A stretch of DNA of 64,000 nt. It comes from Gloeomargarita sp. SRBZ-1_bins_9. Lineage in GTDB: Bacteria > Cyanobacteriota > Cyanobacteriia > Gloeomargaritales > Gloeomargaritaceae. Below are positions 36,980 to 46,507 of the stretch, one piece after another. The DNA lies in assembly GCA_039794565.1 (NCBI GenBank), contig JAUQVX010000002.1, positions 192,126 to 256,125 of the forward strand. The letters are read 5' to 3'. The first letter of the stretch is position 1. Each line of letters opens with the position of its first letter. The notes beneath the pieces are model-generated. The model was not told the origin of the DNA. It saw nothing but the letters and a program-made list of their open reading frames with translations, and did not search any database. Position numbers and translations under genes: made by a program.

Positions 36980-37561
36980 TTATTTCCGACCAAAGTCCGC
37001 AGGTATTTGCCCCCAGCGCTCCGTATCCCATTTATACAGGGGGTTGGGATAGGTATGGGTTTGTAGCCACTGTTCCGCCGCCTGGATCTCCTGGCGCAGG
37101 GGATGGTCTCCCGGCAGGGGCAACTGACTCCCACAGCGTTTGCGCCGCACCCAGTTCAGGGCAATTTGCGAGTCGGAATAAATCGGCCAGTCACACCCCT
37201 GTTTGGCACACCACTGCAGGGCCGTGACCAAGGCCAAAAATTCGGCAATGTTGTTGGTCCCCCAGGGGTATGGCCCACGCCGGAAAATTTCTTCCCCCGT
37301 GACCGTATTGATCCCCCGGTACTCCATCACCCCCGGATTGCCGGAACAGGCCCCGTCCACCGCGTAACTGGGTTGGATGTACGTAGCCGCTGGTTGCGCC
37401 TCCGGTCCCTGCTGAAACGCCTGCAGCGCCCTTTCCCAATCGGGATAACTCTTGTACTGGGCACCGCTATAGCCCGCCACCTGCGCCCAACACTCATCCC
37501 AGCACCGGTAGATTCCCGGTTGTCGCCCCTGCCACACCACGTACACCTTATGGCGCGTCAT
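36980..37561 (-). CDS. rnhA: Ribonuclease H with N-terminal viroplasmin-like domain
   Basis: A 193-residue protein. Residues 1-50 form the viroplasmin (hybrid-binding) domain with KVYVVWQGRQPGIYRCWDEC and FxQGPEA-like linker. The RNase H fold follows, with catalytic Asp in AVDGACSGNPG, Glu in NNIAEFLALVTAL, Asp in YSDSQIAL and a final Asp in ADFGRK. It degrades RNA in RNA-DNA hybrids. ATG overlaps the stop of the upstream membrane protein by 4 bp and purK follows after 3 bp, so the three form one unit. Confidence 0.9.
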   Translation of the reverse strand: MTRHKVYVVWQGRQPGIYRCWDECWAQVAGYSGAQYKSYPDWERALQAFQQGPEAQPAATYIQPSYAVDGACSGNPGVMEYRGINTVTGEEIFRRGPYPWGTNNIAEFLALVTALQWCAKQGCDWPIYSDSQIALNWVRRKRCGSQLPLPGDHPLRQEIQAAEQWLQTHTYPNPLYKWDTERWGQIPADFGRK

Positions 37562-37998
37562 GGCTGCTCCACAAAGGGGGCCAACGTTGCCCGCAGTTCC
37601 GGGTGTTGCTCGTAGAGATAACGCAGAGTCGCCTGCAAACGGGGCCGTTCCTCCGGCGGCGCCAAGCGGGACAACCGCTCGACCGTGGGACCATCCCACA
37701 CCTGCTGACCCGTGAGCAATTGCGTCAGGGTTTGGTCAAAGAGCACCCGCTGCCGTTCGGGACGGGCCAACCCCTGCCATGCCACCAGCCCCCCCAAAGC
37801 AAAAGCTCCGGCACCCGCAATAGCCCCCGGCGCACTCAGCCCCGTTTCCCACCAGAGACCCACCGCGGTCAAGGACGCCAATCCCACCGTGACCGTCCAC
37901 ACCCGGTAGTGGGACGCCCGTTGCCATTCCTGTAACCAGGGCAGGACGAATCCCATCGCCACCATCAGCCCCGCCAAGGTTATCAACGCGTTGACCAT
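37558..37998 (-). CDS. Hypothetical membrane protein
   Basis: A 146-residue protein with helices at about 3-22, 33-50 and 57-75, followed by a soluble helical tail (RVLFDQTLTQLL, PPEERPRLQATLRYLYEQHPE). No family is recognised. It is the first gene of the unit with RNase H and purK (ATGA overlap at 37558-37561). Its divergent or upstream neighbour lysC ends elsewhere, 11 bp before its start on the same strand. Confidence 0.65.
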   Translation of the reverse strand: MVNALITLAGLMVAMGFVLPWLQEWQRASHYRVWTVTVGLASLTAVGLWWETGLSAPGAIAGAGAFALGGLVAWQGLARPERQRVLFDQTLTQLLTGQQVWDGPTVERLSRLAPPEERPRLQATLRYLYEQHPELRATLAPFVEQP

Positions 37999-38008
37999 TG
38001 CTGCTCCA

Positions 38009-39796
38009 TCACCCCCCCCTACCGTATTCTATCGAACTTGGGGTCCGATCCAGGGCAAAGCCCCGGTGCACCAATTGCAGCGCCTGTTTCCCCTGGGAGC
38101 GGCTCACCAGGCAGCTAATTTTAATCTCCGACGTGGCGATCATCTGGATATTGATCCCCGCCTGGCCCAGGCTGGCAAACATTCGTGCCGCCACCCCCGG
38201 TTGCCGCACCATGCCGCTGCCCACGACGCTGACTTTGGCAATGTTTTCATCCACCAGGAGTTCCGTGCAATTGAGCTTAGCTAAAGCCGGTGCCAGGGCC
38301 GCCTTTGCCCGCTCCACCTCCTCCTGGTGAATGGTGAAGGCGATGTCTTTTGTGGGCTGGCCATCAATCCAGGTCACCCGCTCCGACTGGATGATCATAT
38401 CCACACTCACCCGCGCCTGGGCCAAGGCCAAAAAAATACACGCCGCCGAGCCGGGCCGATCCGGCACCCGACGAATGCCTAACCGCGCCTGCTGGTCATC
38501 CAGGGCAGCCCCCCGCACCGGCGTTGGGTCCTTGGTTTCCTGGGGCGGCGGCAGGACCGGCACCTTGAAACTGCTGCTGAGCACTCGTACTGCCTGGGTC
38601 GCGTTGGCCAACTCCACCAGACAACTCACCTTGATTTCGGATGTGGAGATCAAATCAATGTTGATGCCGGCTTCCCCCAGGGCACTGAACATGGCTGCCG
38701 CCACCCCCGGTCGGCCCACCATCCCCGCCCCCACAATACTCACCTTGGCCATGGCCGCCGCGATATGACAGGTCACCGGGTCCCCCCAAGCCTGGATCAA
38801 CCGGCGCACTACCCGTTCGGCCTGGTCAATATCCGCCCGCTGCACCGTAAAGGCAATATCATTAGTCTCCCCCGCCTGGATGGACTGGATGATCAAATCC
38901 ACGTTAATCTCCGCCTCCGCCAGCGCCCCAAACAACTGGGCGGCAATTCCCGGTCGGTCCGGCACATTGCACAGGGCCACTTTAGCCTGCTGGTCATCCA
39001 GTTCGACCCCATCCACCAGACGGGCCACCTCCAAATCCCGGTGGGGAATGGTGCGGCGTTCCGGCGTGAGCAGGCGGGTTCCCGGTTCCTCCGTCCAACT
39101 GGAGCGCACCACCACTGGCACCCCAAAATTGCGGGCAATTTCCACCGCGCGCGGGTGCAACACCTTGGCCCCCAGACTGGCCAACTCCAACATCTCTTCA
39201 CAGGTCACCTGGGGCAGCACCTGGGCCTCCGGGACAATGCGCGGGTCGGTGGTCAAAATCCCCGGCACATCCGTGTAAATCTCGCACACATCCGCCCCCA
39301 TGGCCGCCGCGATGGCCACCGCTGACGTATCCGACCCCCCCCGCCCCAGCGTCGTGATTTCCAAAGTGCGGCTGCTGCTGATGCCCTGGAACCCGGCCAC
39401 CACCACCACCTTGCCCTGGTCCAATTCCTGGCGAATTCGGTCGGTGGGGATGTGCAAGATGCGGGCGCGGCCATGGTCAGCTTCGGTGATGATACCCACC
39501 TGGGTTCCTGTCAAGGAAATCGCCGGTTGCCCCAACGCCTCCAACGCCATCGCCACCAGAGCAATACTGACCTGCTCCCCGGTCGAGAGCAACATGTCCA
39601 TCTCCCGGGGGGACGGCTGGGGATTCACCGCCTTGGCCAGGGCGATCAATTCATCCGTGGTGTGGCCCATGGCCGAGACCACCACCACCACCTGGTGCCC
39701 CCCTTCCACCGTCTGGAGAATCCGCCGGGCCACCGCCTGGATACGCTCAATGTTCGCAACGGACGTGCCGCCGTACTTTTGCACGATCAATCCCAT
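38009..39796 (-). CDS. lysC: Aspartate kinase with four ACT domains
   Basis: The 595-residue enzyme starts MGLIVQKYGGTSVAN, the aspartokinase catalytic start, with TTLGRGGSDTSAVA and the catalytic domain up to about 250. Two tandem ACT pairs follow (NVPDRPGIAAQLFGALAEA, VGAGMVGRPGVAAAMFSAL, then VPDRPGSAACIFLAL and VGSGMVRQPGVAARMFASL). The four-ACT arrangement is typical of cyanobacteria and mediates feedback by lysine and threonine. It supplies both thrC and dapL pathways seen in this window. Confidence 0.95.
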   Translation of the reverse strand: MGLIVQKYGGTSVANIERIQAVARRILQTVEGGHQVVVVVSAMGHTTDELIALAKAVNPQPSPREMDMLLSTGEQVSIALVAMALEALGQPAISLTGTQVGIITEADHGRARILHIPTDRIRQELDQGKVVVVAGFQGISSSRTLEITTLGRGGSDTSAVAIAAAMGADVCEIYTDVPGILTTDPRIVPEAQVLPQVTCEEMLELASLGAKVLHPRAVEIARNFGVPVVVRSSWTEEPGTRLLTPERRTIPHRDLEVARLVDGVELDDQQAKVALCNVPDRPGIAAQLFGALAEAEINVDLIIQSIQAGETNDIAFTVQRADIDQAERVVRRLIQAWGDPVTCHIAAAMAKVSIVGAGMVGRPGVAAAMFSALGEAGINIDLISTSEIKVSCLVELANATQAVRVLSSSFKVPVLPPPQETKDPTPVRGAALDDQQARLGIRRVPDRPGSAACIFLALAQARVSVDMIIQSERVTWIDGQPTKDIAFTIHQEEVERAKAALAPALAKLNCTELLVDENIAKVSVVGSGMVRQPGVAARMFASLGQAGINIQMIATSEIKISCLVSRSQGKQALQLVHRGFALDRTPSSIEYGRGG

Positions 39797-39815
39797 AGAT
39801 TTCTAGGGTAGGGCA

Positions 39816-40961
39816 TCAGGGGACGGGTTCAATGCGTAACAGTTGACCGTTCTCCTCATCGGTGAGCACATAAACCAGGCCGTCTGGTCCTACCCGCACA
39901 TCCCGCACCCGCCGACCGATGGCAATTCGTTCTCGCTCCTGCACCCTACCGTCTGCCTGCACTTCCAAGCGATGCACCGCCCGGGACTGCAAGCCCCCCG
40001 CCAGCAACTGCCCCTGCCACTGGGGAAACTGTTCACCCCGGTAAATGGCCAACCCGGACGGGGCCACCGTTCCCGGCCAGACCCAGGCGGGGTCCACCAT
40101 CCCCGGCAGCGACCGGTGGGGGGTAATTTCCTCCCCGCTGTACTCGCGGCTGTGGGTCACCAGGGGCCAGCCATAGTTTTTCCCCGCCTCCAGGCGATTG
40201 ACCTCATCCCCCCCTTTGGCCCCATGTTCTGTAGCCCACACCTGCCCCGTTACGATATCCACCGCCAACCCCTGGATATTCCGGTTACCCAGGGTCCAGA
40301 CCTCCGGCGCCGCTTTGGCTCCCAAGGGATTATCCGTCGGTGCTGTGCCATCGGGCCGCAGACGTAAAACCTTGCCCAGGTGACTGCGAGGGTTTTGGGC
40401 CTGCTGGCGGATCAACTGCCCCCTGTAACTGATGGGTGGGTTGCCCCCGTCCCCAATACTCACCAGCAGCGTCAAATCCGGCAGCCAGGCCAGACGGGAA
40501 CCGAAATGTTGGGTGCGTTCCTTGGTCTGGGCCACCCGAAAAATCTCCCGCACCTGGGTCAAACGCCCATTTTGCCAGGTCCCCCGCCCCACGACCGTGC
40601 GATTGGCCTGGGGGGTGCCTTGGGCATAGGTGAAATACACCCAGGCGGGATTGGGGAAACAAGGGTGCAAAGCGATGTCCAGCAATCCCCCCTGACCCAG
40701 GTTCAACACCGGCGGTATCCCCGGCACCGGTTCCGGTCGCAAAACCCCCCCTTGCACCCAGCGCAAACGCCCTGGTCGCTCCGTAATCAACATATCCCCA
40801 TTGGGCAACCAGACCATCCCCCAGGGACGCTCTAGCCCCCCAAGCAGGGGAACCACCCGGTAACGAGGCGGCACCGGCGATGGCGAAGGTTCCGGTTGGG
40901 AATGCACCTGACACCCCAGCAAACCGGCTGCCAGCAACCCCGCCACCCAGCGATACCGCAT
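39816..40961 (-). CDS. PQQ-dependent sugar dehydrogenase-like lipoprotein
   Basis: A 381-residue secreted lipoprotein: the lipobox is in LLAAGLLGCQ (Cys about 17). The six-bladed propeller of the GSDH family is shown by ERPWGMVWLPNGDMLITERPG, near-universal HFGSRLAWLPD and TEHGAKGGDEVNRLEAGKNYGWP. It would oxidise soluble aldose sugars in the periplasm if PQQ is available; many cyanobacteria do not make PQQ, so the cofactor is uncertain. Its ATG follows the ctaB stop directly. Confidence 0.88.
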   Translation of the reverse strand: MRYRWVAGLLAAGLLGCQVHSQPEPSPSPVPPRYRVVPLLGGLERPWGMVWLPNGDMLITERPGRLRWVQGGVLRPEPVPGIPPVLNLGQGGLLDIALHPCFPNPAWVYFTYAQGTPQANRTVVGRGTWQNGRLTQVREIFRVAQTKERTQHFGSRLAWLPDLTLLVSIGDGGNPPISYRGQLIRQQAQNPRSHLGKVLRLRPDGTAPTDNPLGAKAAPEVWTLGNRNIQGLAVDIVTGQVWATEHGAKGGDEVNRLEAGKNYGWPLVTHSREYSGEEITPHRSLPGMVDPAWVWPGTVAPSGLAIYRGEQFPQWQGQLLAGGLQSRAVHRLEVQADGRVQERERIAIGRRVRDVRVGPDGLVYVLTDEENGQLLRIEPVP

Positions 40962-41912
40962 CTATCCCCAAAACGTCAGCGCCTTTTGCACCAGCCACTG
41001 CTGCCAGCTTTGTACCGGCGACCAGCGGTCTAGCCCCATCCCCAGCGACAGCAGCAGCAAGTACAAGATAGAGTACTTGAATACACCTCGCGCCCGTTGG
41101 ACATCCTGGGGCTGGTCAAACAATTGCAGAACTCGGTACAGAAAAATACCCCCCAGCAACAGGGCCACCAGGGCATACAGCCCCCCCACCGCCCCGCAGG
41201 GATACACCAGCAGCAGACTGGTGGGCACCAGCAGCAGCGTGTAAAGCAGAATCTGTTGGGCTGTGGATTCAGCACCCGCCACTACCGGCAACATGGGCAC
41301 CCCCACCTGAGCGTAATCCTTCTGGAGCATCAGCGCCAAGGCCCAGAAATGGGGCGGCGTCCAAATAAACACGATGGCAAACAAAATCCAGGCACAGGGG
41401 GCTAAGGTACCCGTGACCGCCGCCCAGCCCACCAGGGGGGGAATCGCCCCTGCCGCCCCGCCAATGACGATGTTTTGGGGACTGGAGCGCTTCAACCAGT
41501 GGGTGTAGACCAGCACATACACCCCGATGCCGGCCCATTCCAGAAGCGCACTGACCCAGTTAACCCGCCAGCCCTGCATCAGGAGCGCCCCCACCGCCAG
41601 CACCACGGCAAAGACCAACGCCTGGGTAGGGGTAATCCGCCCAGCCGGCAGGGGACGGTTTTGCGTGCGGGTCATCACTTGGTCAATGTCCCGGTCGTAT
41701 AGGCAATTGATAGTATTCGCTGCCCCCGCCGCCATCGCTCCCGTAACCAAGGTGGTTAGCAGGATGTTCGGGTCCGGGTGCCCTTGGGATGCCAGCCAGA
41801 TGGCCCCGGCGGTCGTGACCAATAGCAGCAGAATAATCCGGGGTTTGGTCAGTTGCAGATAATCCCGCACACGCCCCCAGCCCTTTGTATCTCCGGCTAT
41901 TTGCATCGCCAC
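40962..41912 (-). CDS. ctaB: Heme o synthase (protoheme farnesyltransferase)
   Basis: A 316-residue UbiA-type prenyltransferase with about nine membrane helices. The prenyl-diphosphate-binding motif is [20 protein letters not shown], and the second loop holds [17 protein letters not shown]. It adds a farnesyl group to haem b, making haem o for cytochrome oxidase. It starts 3 bp after ctaA and is followed with no gap by the sugar dehydrogenase gene. Confidence 0.94.
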   Translation of the reverse strand: MAMQIAGDTKGWGRVRDYLQLTKPRIILLLLVTTAGAIWLASQGHPDPNILLTTLVTGAMAAGAANTINCLYDRDIDQVMTRTQNRPLPAGRITPTQALVFAVVLAVGALLMQGWRVNWVSALLEWAGIGVYVLVYTHWLKRSSPQNIVIGGAAGAIPPLVGWAAVTGTLAPCAWILFAIVFIWTPPHFWALALMLQKDYAQVGVPMLPVVAGAESTAQQILLYTLLLVPTSLLLVYPCGAVGGLYALVALLLGGIFLYRVLQLFDQPQDVQRARGVFKYSILYLLLLSLGMGLDRWSPVQSWQQWLVQKALTFWG

Positions 41913-41915
41913 TCC

Positions 41916-42824
41916 CTAACGCAGTTTCAGGGTGACCGCCAGGCGTTGGGTCCAGACCGTCAAAACCACCAACGTTCCCAACAGCAAGGCCCCCACCGCC
42001 TGGTGCGTGACCGTCAACGGTTCCATTTGCAACCGCAACCGGTACGTTCCCCAACCCACCAGGATTTGCAACACCAGCAGCGCCAGCACCCCTTGCCCCA
42101 GCCGTCGCACCGACGCCAAAGACTGTCGCCCAGCCAAGATGCCCACCGCCACCGTCAAACCCATAGCCGGCAGCAGTCCCAGCAAATGGGCATAGAACAC
42201 CTGGCACAATTCTTGACCGGCCAGACATTGGTGGGCCGCCCAGCGGGAAGCCACCAAACCCCCCAGCAGGCTTTGGCCATAGACCGCCAGCGCCGCCGCC
42301 AGGGACAACCCAGGTAAGTAGGCCGGCAAAGGTGGCGACCCTGCAGACGCCTCCAGCAACGCCACCCCCAAACTCAGCAACAGACTAAAAAAAACCAACC
42401 CCGTCCCCAGGTGCGCTGTGACGATGTCAAAGCGGAGCAGTTCCGTCACCGTCAGGCCGCCGAGTACCCCTTGCCAGACCACCAACCCCAAGGCCGCCGT
42501 CATCCCCCAGGGCAACCAACGGGGCAATTGGTCGCGCCATCGCCAGGTCAAGACCGTTAACCCCAGCGTCCCCAAGCCCACTATAGCCGCCACCAGCCGG
42601 TGAAACCACTCCAAAAACACCTGCAGGTCCATCTGTTGCGCCGGCACCACCTGCCCAAAACACAGGGGCCAATCGGGACAGGCCAAACCCGCTTCCATCA
42701 CCCGCGTCGCACTTCCCAAGGCCATCAACCCCCACGTCGCCAGCGCCAAACCCCAGAGTGCTCGCCGCACCCACACCCGGGGATGGACGCTTCTGACCTG
42801 CACCGGCGCACCTGTGGTCGTCAT
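41916..42824 (-). CDS. ctaA: Heme A synthase (COX15/CtaA)
   Basis: 302 residues and eight helices. Haem-binding histidines lie in FLEWFHRLVAAIVG, DIVTAHLGTGLVFF, FYAHLLGLLPAMG and VTHQAVGALLLG, as in CtaA. It hydroxylates haem o to haem a. The ATG at 42824 follows GGGGGA and is preferred to an in-frame TTG at 42836. The oxidase subunit genes ctaCDE, often adjacent in cyanobacteria, are not in the window. Confidence 0.93.
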   Translation of the reverse strand: MTTTGAPVQVRSVHPRVWVRRALWGLALATWGLMALGSATRVMEAGLACPDWPLCFGQVVPAQQMDLQVFLEWFHRLVAAIVGLGTLGLTVLTWRWRDQLPRWLPWGMTAALGLVVWQGVLGGLTVTELLRFDIVTAHLGTGLVFFSLLLSLGVALLEASAGSPPLPAYLPGLSLAAALAVYGQSLLGGLVASRWAAHQCLAGQELCQVFYAHLLGLLPAMGLTVAVGILAGRQSLASVRRLGQGVLALLVLQILVGWGTYRLRLQMEPLTVTHQAVGALLLGTLVVLTVWTQRLAVTLKLR

Positions 42825-42982
42825 GGATTCCCCCAACCTGACATTCCTGTTCCGTTGTAGATAATGCCGAGCGGGTCATGGCCCAGGTTTAAGGATTTTT
42901 TCGGGAGTTGCCCAGCTTCGGCTTGGGGAAGTGCGCGGGGCGCTACACTGCTATATTGAGCGTTCTAGACAACGACTGGGCC

Positions 42983-43741
42983 ATGGCCGGGCACAGCAAG
43001 TGGGCCAACATCAAGCGGCAAAAGGCGCGGGTGGATGCCCTCAAAGGCCAAACCTTTGCTAAGCTTTCCCGGGAGATCATCGTGGCAGCGCGCCTGGGAC
43101 TCCCGGACCCTGCGGGCAATTTTCGGTTGCGCACGGCGATTGCTAAAGCCAAAGCCGCCGGCATGTCCCAGGAAAACATTGAGCGGGCCATTGCTAAGGG
43201 TGCCGGTCGCCTGGGTCCCGATACGGAAAACCTGGAATCCGTGCGCTACGAAGGCTATGCCCCCGGTGGTGTGGCCGTTTTGATTGAAGCCCTGACCGAC
43301 AACCGCAACCGGACAGCCGGCGAAATCCGGGCGGCCTTTAACAAGCACGGCGGCAATTTGGGGGAAACTGGCTGCGTCGGCTGGATGTTTACCCAGGTGG
43401 GCTGGATTCCCGTGACCGGCATCACCACAGAAGAAGACCTGCTGGCTGTAGCGTTAGAGGTAGGGGCTACCAGCTACGAGTGGGACGCTCAGACCCCAGC
43501 CCTGGTGACGGCGCCTGAGGACCTGGACCGGGTCGCAGCAGCAGTCCAAGCCAAGGGTTATGGCGTTGAGGGGGCGACGACCCGCTGGCAGCCCACCACG
43601 ACGGTGACCATCACCGACCCAGACCAAGCCCGCAAAGTTCTGCGCCTGCTCGATGTACTGGAGGATTTGGACGATGTACAGAGTGTGACGGCCAATTTTG
43701 AAATGGACGACGCCCTACTGGGGGCCACGATGGGACTTTGA
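42983..43741 (+). CDS. YebC/PmpR family regulatory protein
   Basis: A 252-residue protein starting MAGHSKWANIKRQKARVDA, the invariant YebC beginning, with AIAKAKAAGMSQENIERAI and YEGYAPGGVAVLIEALTDNRNRT. Members were described as transcriptional regulators, and recent work links several to relief of ribosome stalling at proline runs. Position 42983 is chosen because the frame upstream lacks homology. The pentapeptide gene starts 7 bp downstream. Confidence 0.93.
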   Translation: MAGHSKWANIKRQKARVDALKGQTFAKLSREIIVAARLGLPDPAGNFRLRTAIAKAKAAGMSQENIERAIAKGAGRLGPDTENLESVRYEGYAPGGVAVLIEALTDNRNRTAGEIRAAFNKHGGNLGETGCVGWMFTQVGWIPVTGITTEEDLLAVALEVGATSYEWDAQTPALVTAPEDLDRVAAAVQAKGYGVEGATTRWQPTTTVTITDPDQARKVLRLLDVLEDLDDVQSVTANFEMDDALLGATMGL

Positions 43742-43748
43742 ACCGGCC

Positions 43749-44963
43749 ATGGATGCCAACGCCTTACTTGCTCGCTATGCCGATGGGGAACGGGATTTCC
43801 GCCAGGTCAATCTGAGCGGCGCCGATTTATCGCTGGCCATCCTGCGAGACATCAACTTAAGTTGCGCCAAGTTAGCCGGCACTAGCCTCAATCAGGCCAA
43901 TTTAACCCGCGCCGATATGAGCCGGGCCATTCTCCGGGAAGCGGATTTGAGCCGAACGATTCTCCGGGAAGCCAACTTGATGTCGGCCAAGCTGGTGGGG
44001 GCCTATTTACACCAGGTGGACCTGCAGGAGGCCAATTTGAGCAAGGCCAAGCTCACGGAAGCGGATTTGGTGGGGGCCAATTTGCGGGGGGCCAAGCTGG
44101 TGGGGGCCAATCTCAGTCGGGCAGTGCTTATCGAAGCGGACCTGAGCGGTGCCGATTTGAGTGGAGCAGATTTAACCGGCGCTAATTTAAACGATGCCCG
44201 GTTGGTGGGGACGAATCTGGCGCGGGCGGATTTGACCCGGGCGGCCTTGCGCAACAGTGACCTGAGCCAGGCCAATTTTTTTGAAGCGGATTTAAGCCGG
44301 GCCGTTTTGACCGGTGCCAAGTTGGTGCGGGCGGGATTGAGTGACGCCATCTTGAGCGAAGCCAACCTAGGCAACGCTGACCTGACCGAAGCCCAGTGTA
44401 TCAATGCTGACTTAGGCCGGACCAATTTGCGGGGGGCCAACCTAACCGGTGCCAACTTAGGCGGAGCCATCCTGGAGCGGGTGGATTTGGGCCATGCCGA
44501 TTTGACGAGGGCGGATTTGACCGGGGCGGACTTGAGCGGAGTAGATTTACGTCGCACCAATCTCACGGGTGCCCAACTGCGGGGGGCCAGGCTTTGCCGG
44601 AGCAATTTAGAGCAGGCCACGCTTCAGGATGCCGACCTCACCGCCGCCGATTTAACCGATGCGCGCCTGATACGGGCAGGGATGCAGAGAGTGCAGCTGG
44701 CCCAGAGCAATCTAACGGGGGTAGATTTAACCGGCGCGATTTTGACCGAGGCTGACCTAAGGGGGGCTGTTTTGGTAGGGGCGATTCTCAATCAGGCGGA
44801 TTTGACCAACGCCAAGTTAGTAGCGGCCGACTTGACGGGGGCGTCTTTGTATGAGGTGCTGGTGCAGGGCGCCGATTTGACCCAGGCTTGTCTGGCCGAT
44901 GCCTATCTGGAGGCTACTAACCTGGCGGGGGCTTTGTTGACGGAAACAGTGCTACCGGGTTAA
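43749..44963 (+). CDS. Pentapeptide-repeat protein
   Basis: A 404-residue protein that is almost wholly A(D/N)LxX repeats, roughly 70 pentapeptides, from about residue 20 to the end; it starts MDANALLARYADGERDFRQV. The sequence predicts one long right-handed quadrilateral beta-helix. No signal peptide or membrane segment is present, so it is likely cytoplasmic. Such proteins are abundant in cyanobacteria and most have no known role. The repeated DNA (GCCGATTTGA-like units) is the reason for long shadow frames on the opposite strand. Confidence 0.9.
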   Translation: MDANALLARYADGERDFRQVNLSGADLSLAILRDINLSCAKLAGTSLNQANLTRADMSRAILREADLSRTILREANLMSAKLVGAYLHQVDLQEANLSKAKLTEADLVGANLRGAKLVGANLSRAVLIEADLSGADLSGADLTGANLNDARLVGTNLARADLTRAALRNSDLSQANFFEADLSRAVLTGAKLVRAGLSDAILSEANLGNADLTEAQCINADLGRTNLRGANLTGANLGGAILERVDLGHADLTRADLTGADLSGVDLRRTNLTGAQLRGARLCRSNLEQATLQDADLTAADLTDARLIRAGMQRVQLAQSNLTGVDLTGAILTEADLRGAVLVGAILNQADLTNAKLVAADLTGASLYEVLVQGADLTQACLADAYLEATNLAGALLTETVLPG

Positions 44964-45367
44964 GGGGATGGCCCCTGAATAACCAACTCGTAGGGGGGAG
45001 ATGACTCGTGAGTTGGTGTTCCCACAAACACCCGGTACATGCCTGCGGGCCAATAGCCGGAAATTTGGGGGGGACGGTCCCCAATGGGCGTGGCGCAAAA
45101 AGCACCGTCGGGGCCTTGGACGAACACGGTAACGGGAGAGGGACTGTTGACCTGAATCTTGAGATAATCCATCGCTTGGGGTAGGTGCAATTGATGGTGA
45201 GGATGCCGGGCAAGGTAACCGCACACGCCACTTTCTACCGGTCCACCCGCTCGCCCCCGCAGCGTTAGCCGCTGGACGGACTGGCTGATTTCTACTGGCC
45301 GGGACTGACAGCTACCCAAAATAACCGCGCCGCCCAGTATTCCCAGTAGCCCCCCTTGTCTACCCAT
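44960..45367 (-). CDS. Hypothetical lipoprotein
   Basis: 135 residues with a signal peptide and lipobox (GGAVILGSCQ, Cys about 19). The mature domain has GVCGYLARHPHHQLHLPQAM, VNSPSPVTVFVQGPDGAFC and MYRVFVGTP, a small beta-rich fold resembling pre-peptidase C-terminal-like domains. I do not assign a family firmly. The start overlaps the stop of the upstream CPBP protease gene by 8 bp; the end overlaps the convergent pentapeptide gene by 4 bp. Confidence 0.65.
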   Translation of the reverse strand: MGRQGGLLGILGGAVILGSCQSRPVEISQSVQRLTLRGRAGGPVESGVCGYLARHPHHQLHLPQAMDYLKIQVNSPSPVTVFVQGPDGAFCATPIGDRPPQISGYWPAGMYRVFVGTPTHESSPPYELVIQGPSP

Positions 45368-46178
45368 GGATGCGACGGTCAGCCCACCGACGAGTGCCCC
45401 AGGCGACGGTTGCCATGGCGACAAATCCCAAGGGACTGGCCAGGGGATTGGTCTCCACAGCCGTGAGCCACGGGGGTAGCTCGGGATTGACCCCTAACCA
45501 ATGCCCCACCCGCACCCAGTAGTAGGCGGTCACTAAACCGGCATGGAAGCCTATGGGCCAGCCCAAGCGCCCCCCACAGGCCAGCCGTCCCCAGGCCAGC
45601 GCCAGCCCCAGCACCCATAACCCGGGAAATTGGGGCCAGATGCGTACCAGCACCTCCGGCGGATGAAAAAAATGGGCCAAGGCAAATATCCCGCTACTGC
45701 CCCACACCGCACCGCTGACGCCGTAGTCCTGGTATAGCTCCTGCCACAGCCACCCGCGAAAGAGCAGTTCCTCCGCCAGGGCCACCCCCACCCCCAGCGC
45801 CAGCCCCTCGCCAACCACGCGCCATGACGGTGGACTCTGCCAGTACAACCACCCCCAACTCGCCTGCAATGTCAGCAACCCGAACAGTGCCCCCACCCCA
45901 AGACTCCAGCCCAGCAGCACCTCCTGCCCCCAACGCCGGTTGCATTGCAAACCGTAGAGGCGCCAGGGATCCGGTTCTCCCCGTACAGCCCGACCCCAGA
46001 AGTATAAAACACCGACAAATTGCAGATAGAGAATGCCCGTCGCCAGGGAGCGGATAGACCCATCACCGTCCAAAAATGGCCGAAGGAAAGCCACGACGGG
46101 CAACCAGACCAGGAGCACCAACCCGACAAAGGCCAACAATCGCCCCGGCAAGGGCCACCGGGTCAGCCGCTTCAGCAT
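45360..46178 (-). CDS. CPBP-family intramembrane glutamic endopeptidase
   Basis: A 272-residue membrane protein with about seven helices. The ABI/CPBP motifs are ALAEELLFRGWLWQEL (catalytic EExxxR) and SGIFALAHFFHPPE (motif 2 histidine), with a third block in the WPIGFHAGLVTAYY region. The family includes Rce1-type CAAX proteases and bacteriocin-maturation enzymes; the substrate here is unknown. It starts 7 bp inside the clpS 3' end and overlaps the lipoprotein gene. Confidence 0.87.
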   Translation of the reverse strand: MLKRLTRWPLPGRLLAFVGLVLLVWLPVVAFLRPFLDGDGSIRSLATGILYLQFVGVLYFWGRAVRGEPDPWRLYGLQCNRRWGQEVLLGWSLGVGALFGLLTLQASWGWLYWQSPPSWRVVGEGLALGVGVALAEELLFRGWLWQELYQDYGVSGAVWGSSGIFALAHFFHPPEVLVRIWPQFPGLWVLGLALAWGRLACGGRLGWPIGFHAGLVTAYYWVRVGHWLGVNPELPPWLTAVETNPLASPLGFVAMATVAWGTRRWADRRIHG

Positions 46179-46459
46179 TCCGGCTCGATGGTGCTGGTTA
46201 AACCCTTACGGCGCAACCCTTCACAGTAAAATTCCGCCGGCTCCAAAGGGCAGATAATGACCAGGGCAACACCGGTGTTGTGGGCCTCCAGCATGATGTT
46301 GACCGCTTCTGTCCAGGAAAGACTCGGCACCACCTTCATCAAACACTCCACCACATACTCCATCGTGTTGTGGTCATCGTTGTGGAGCAGCACCTTGTAC
46401 TGGGGTGCGTGCTGGCGCTGTTGACCGGTTTTCGGTTTTTCCAGGACTTCAGTCGCCAT
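46172..46459 (-). CDS. clpS: ClpS adaptor
   Basis: A 95-residue adaptor that hands N-degron substrates to ClpC/ClpA. It has the flexible N-terminus and the core YKVLLHNDDHNTMEYVVECL with the conserved Asn-Asp pair that holds the substrate amino group, then EAHNTGVALVIICPLEPAEFY. Cyanobacteria usually have two ClpS proteins; this one carries the canonical NDD, so it is more like ClpS1 (inference). The CPBP gene overlaps its end by 7 bp. Confidence 0.93.
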   Translation of the reverse strand: MATEVLEKPKTGQQRQHAPQYKVLLHNDDHNTMEYVVECLMKVVPSLSWTEAVNIMLEAHNTGVALVIICPLEPAEFYCEGLRRKGLTSTIEPEC

Positions 46460-46507
46460 GGCAATCTCCCTCCCTCTTCCCTGTATTTTAACCGGGTGGC
46501 CTGCTGA

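Noticed and set aside
43749-44963. Repeated short DNA units suggesting a CRISPR or satellite array
   Set aside because: The periodicity is 15 bp and in frame, and encodes pentapeptide repeats; there are no spacers.
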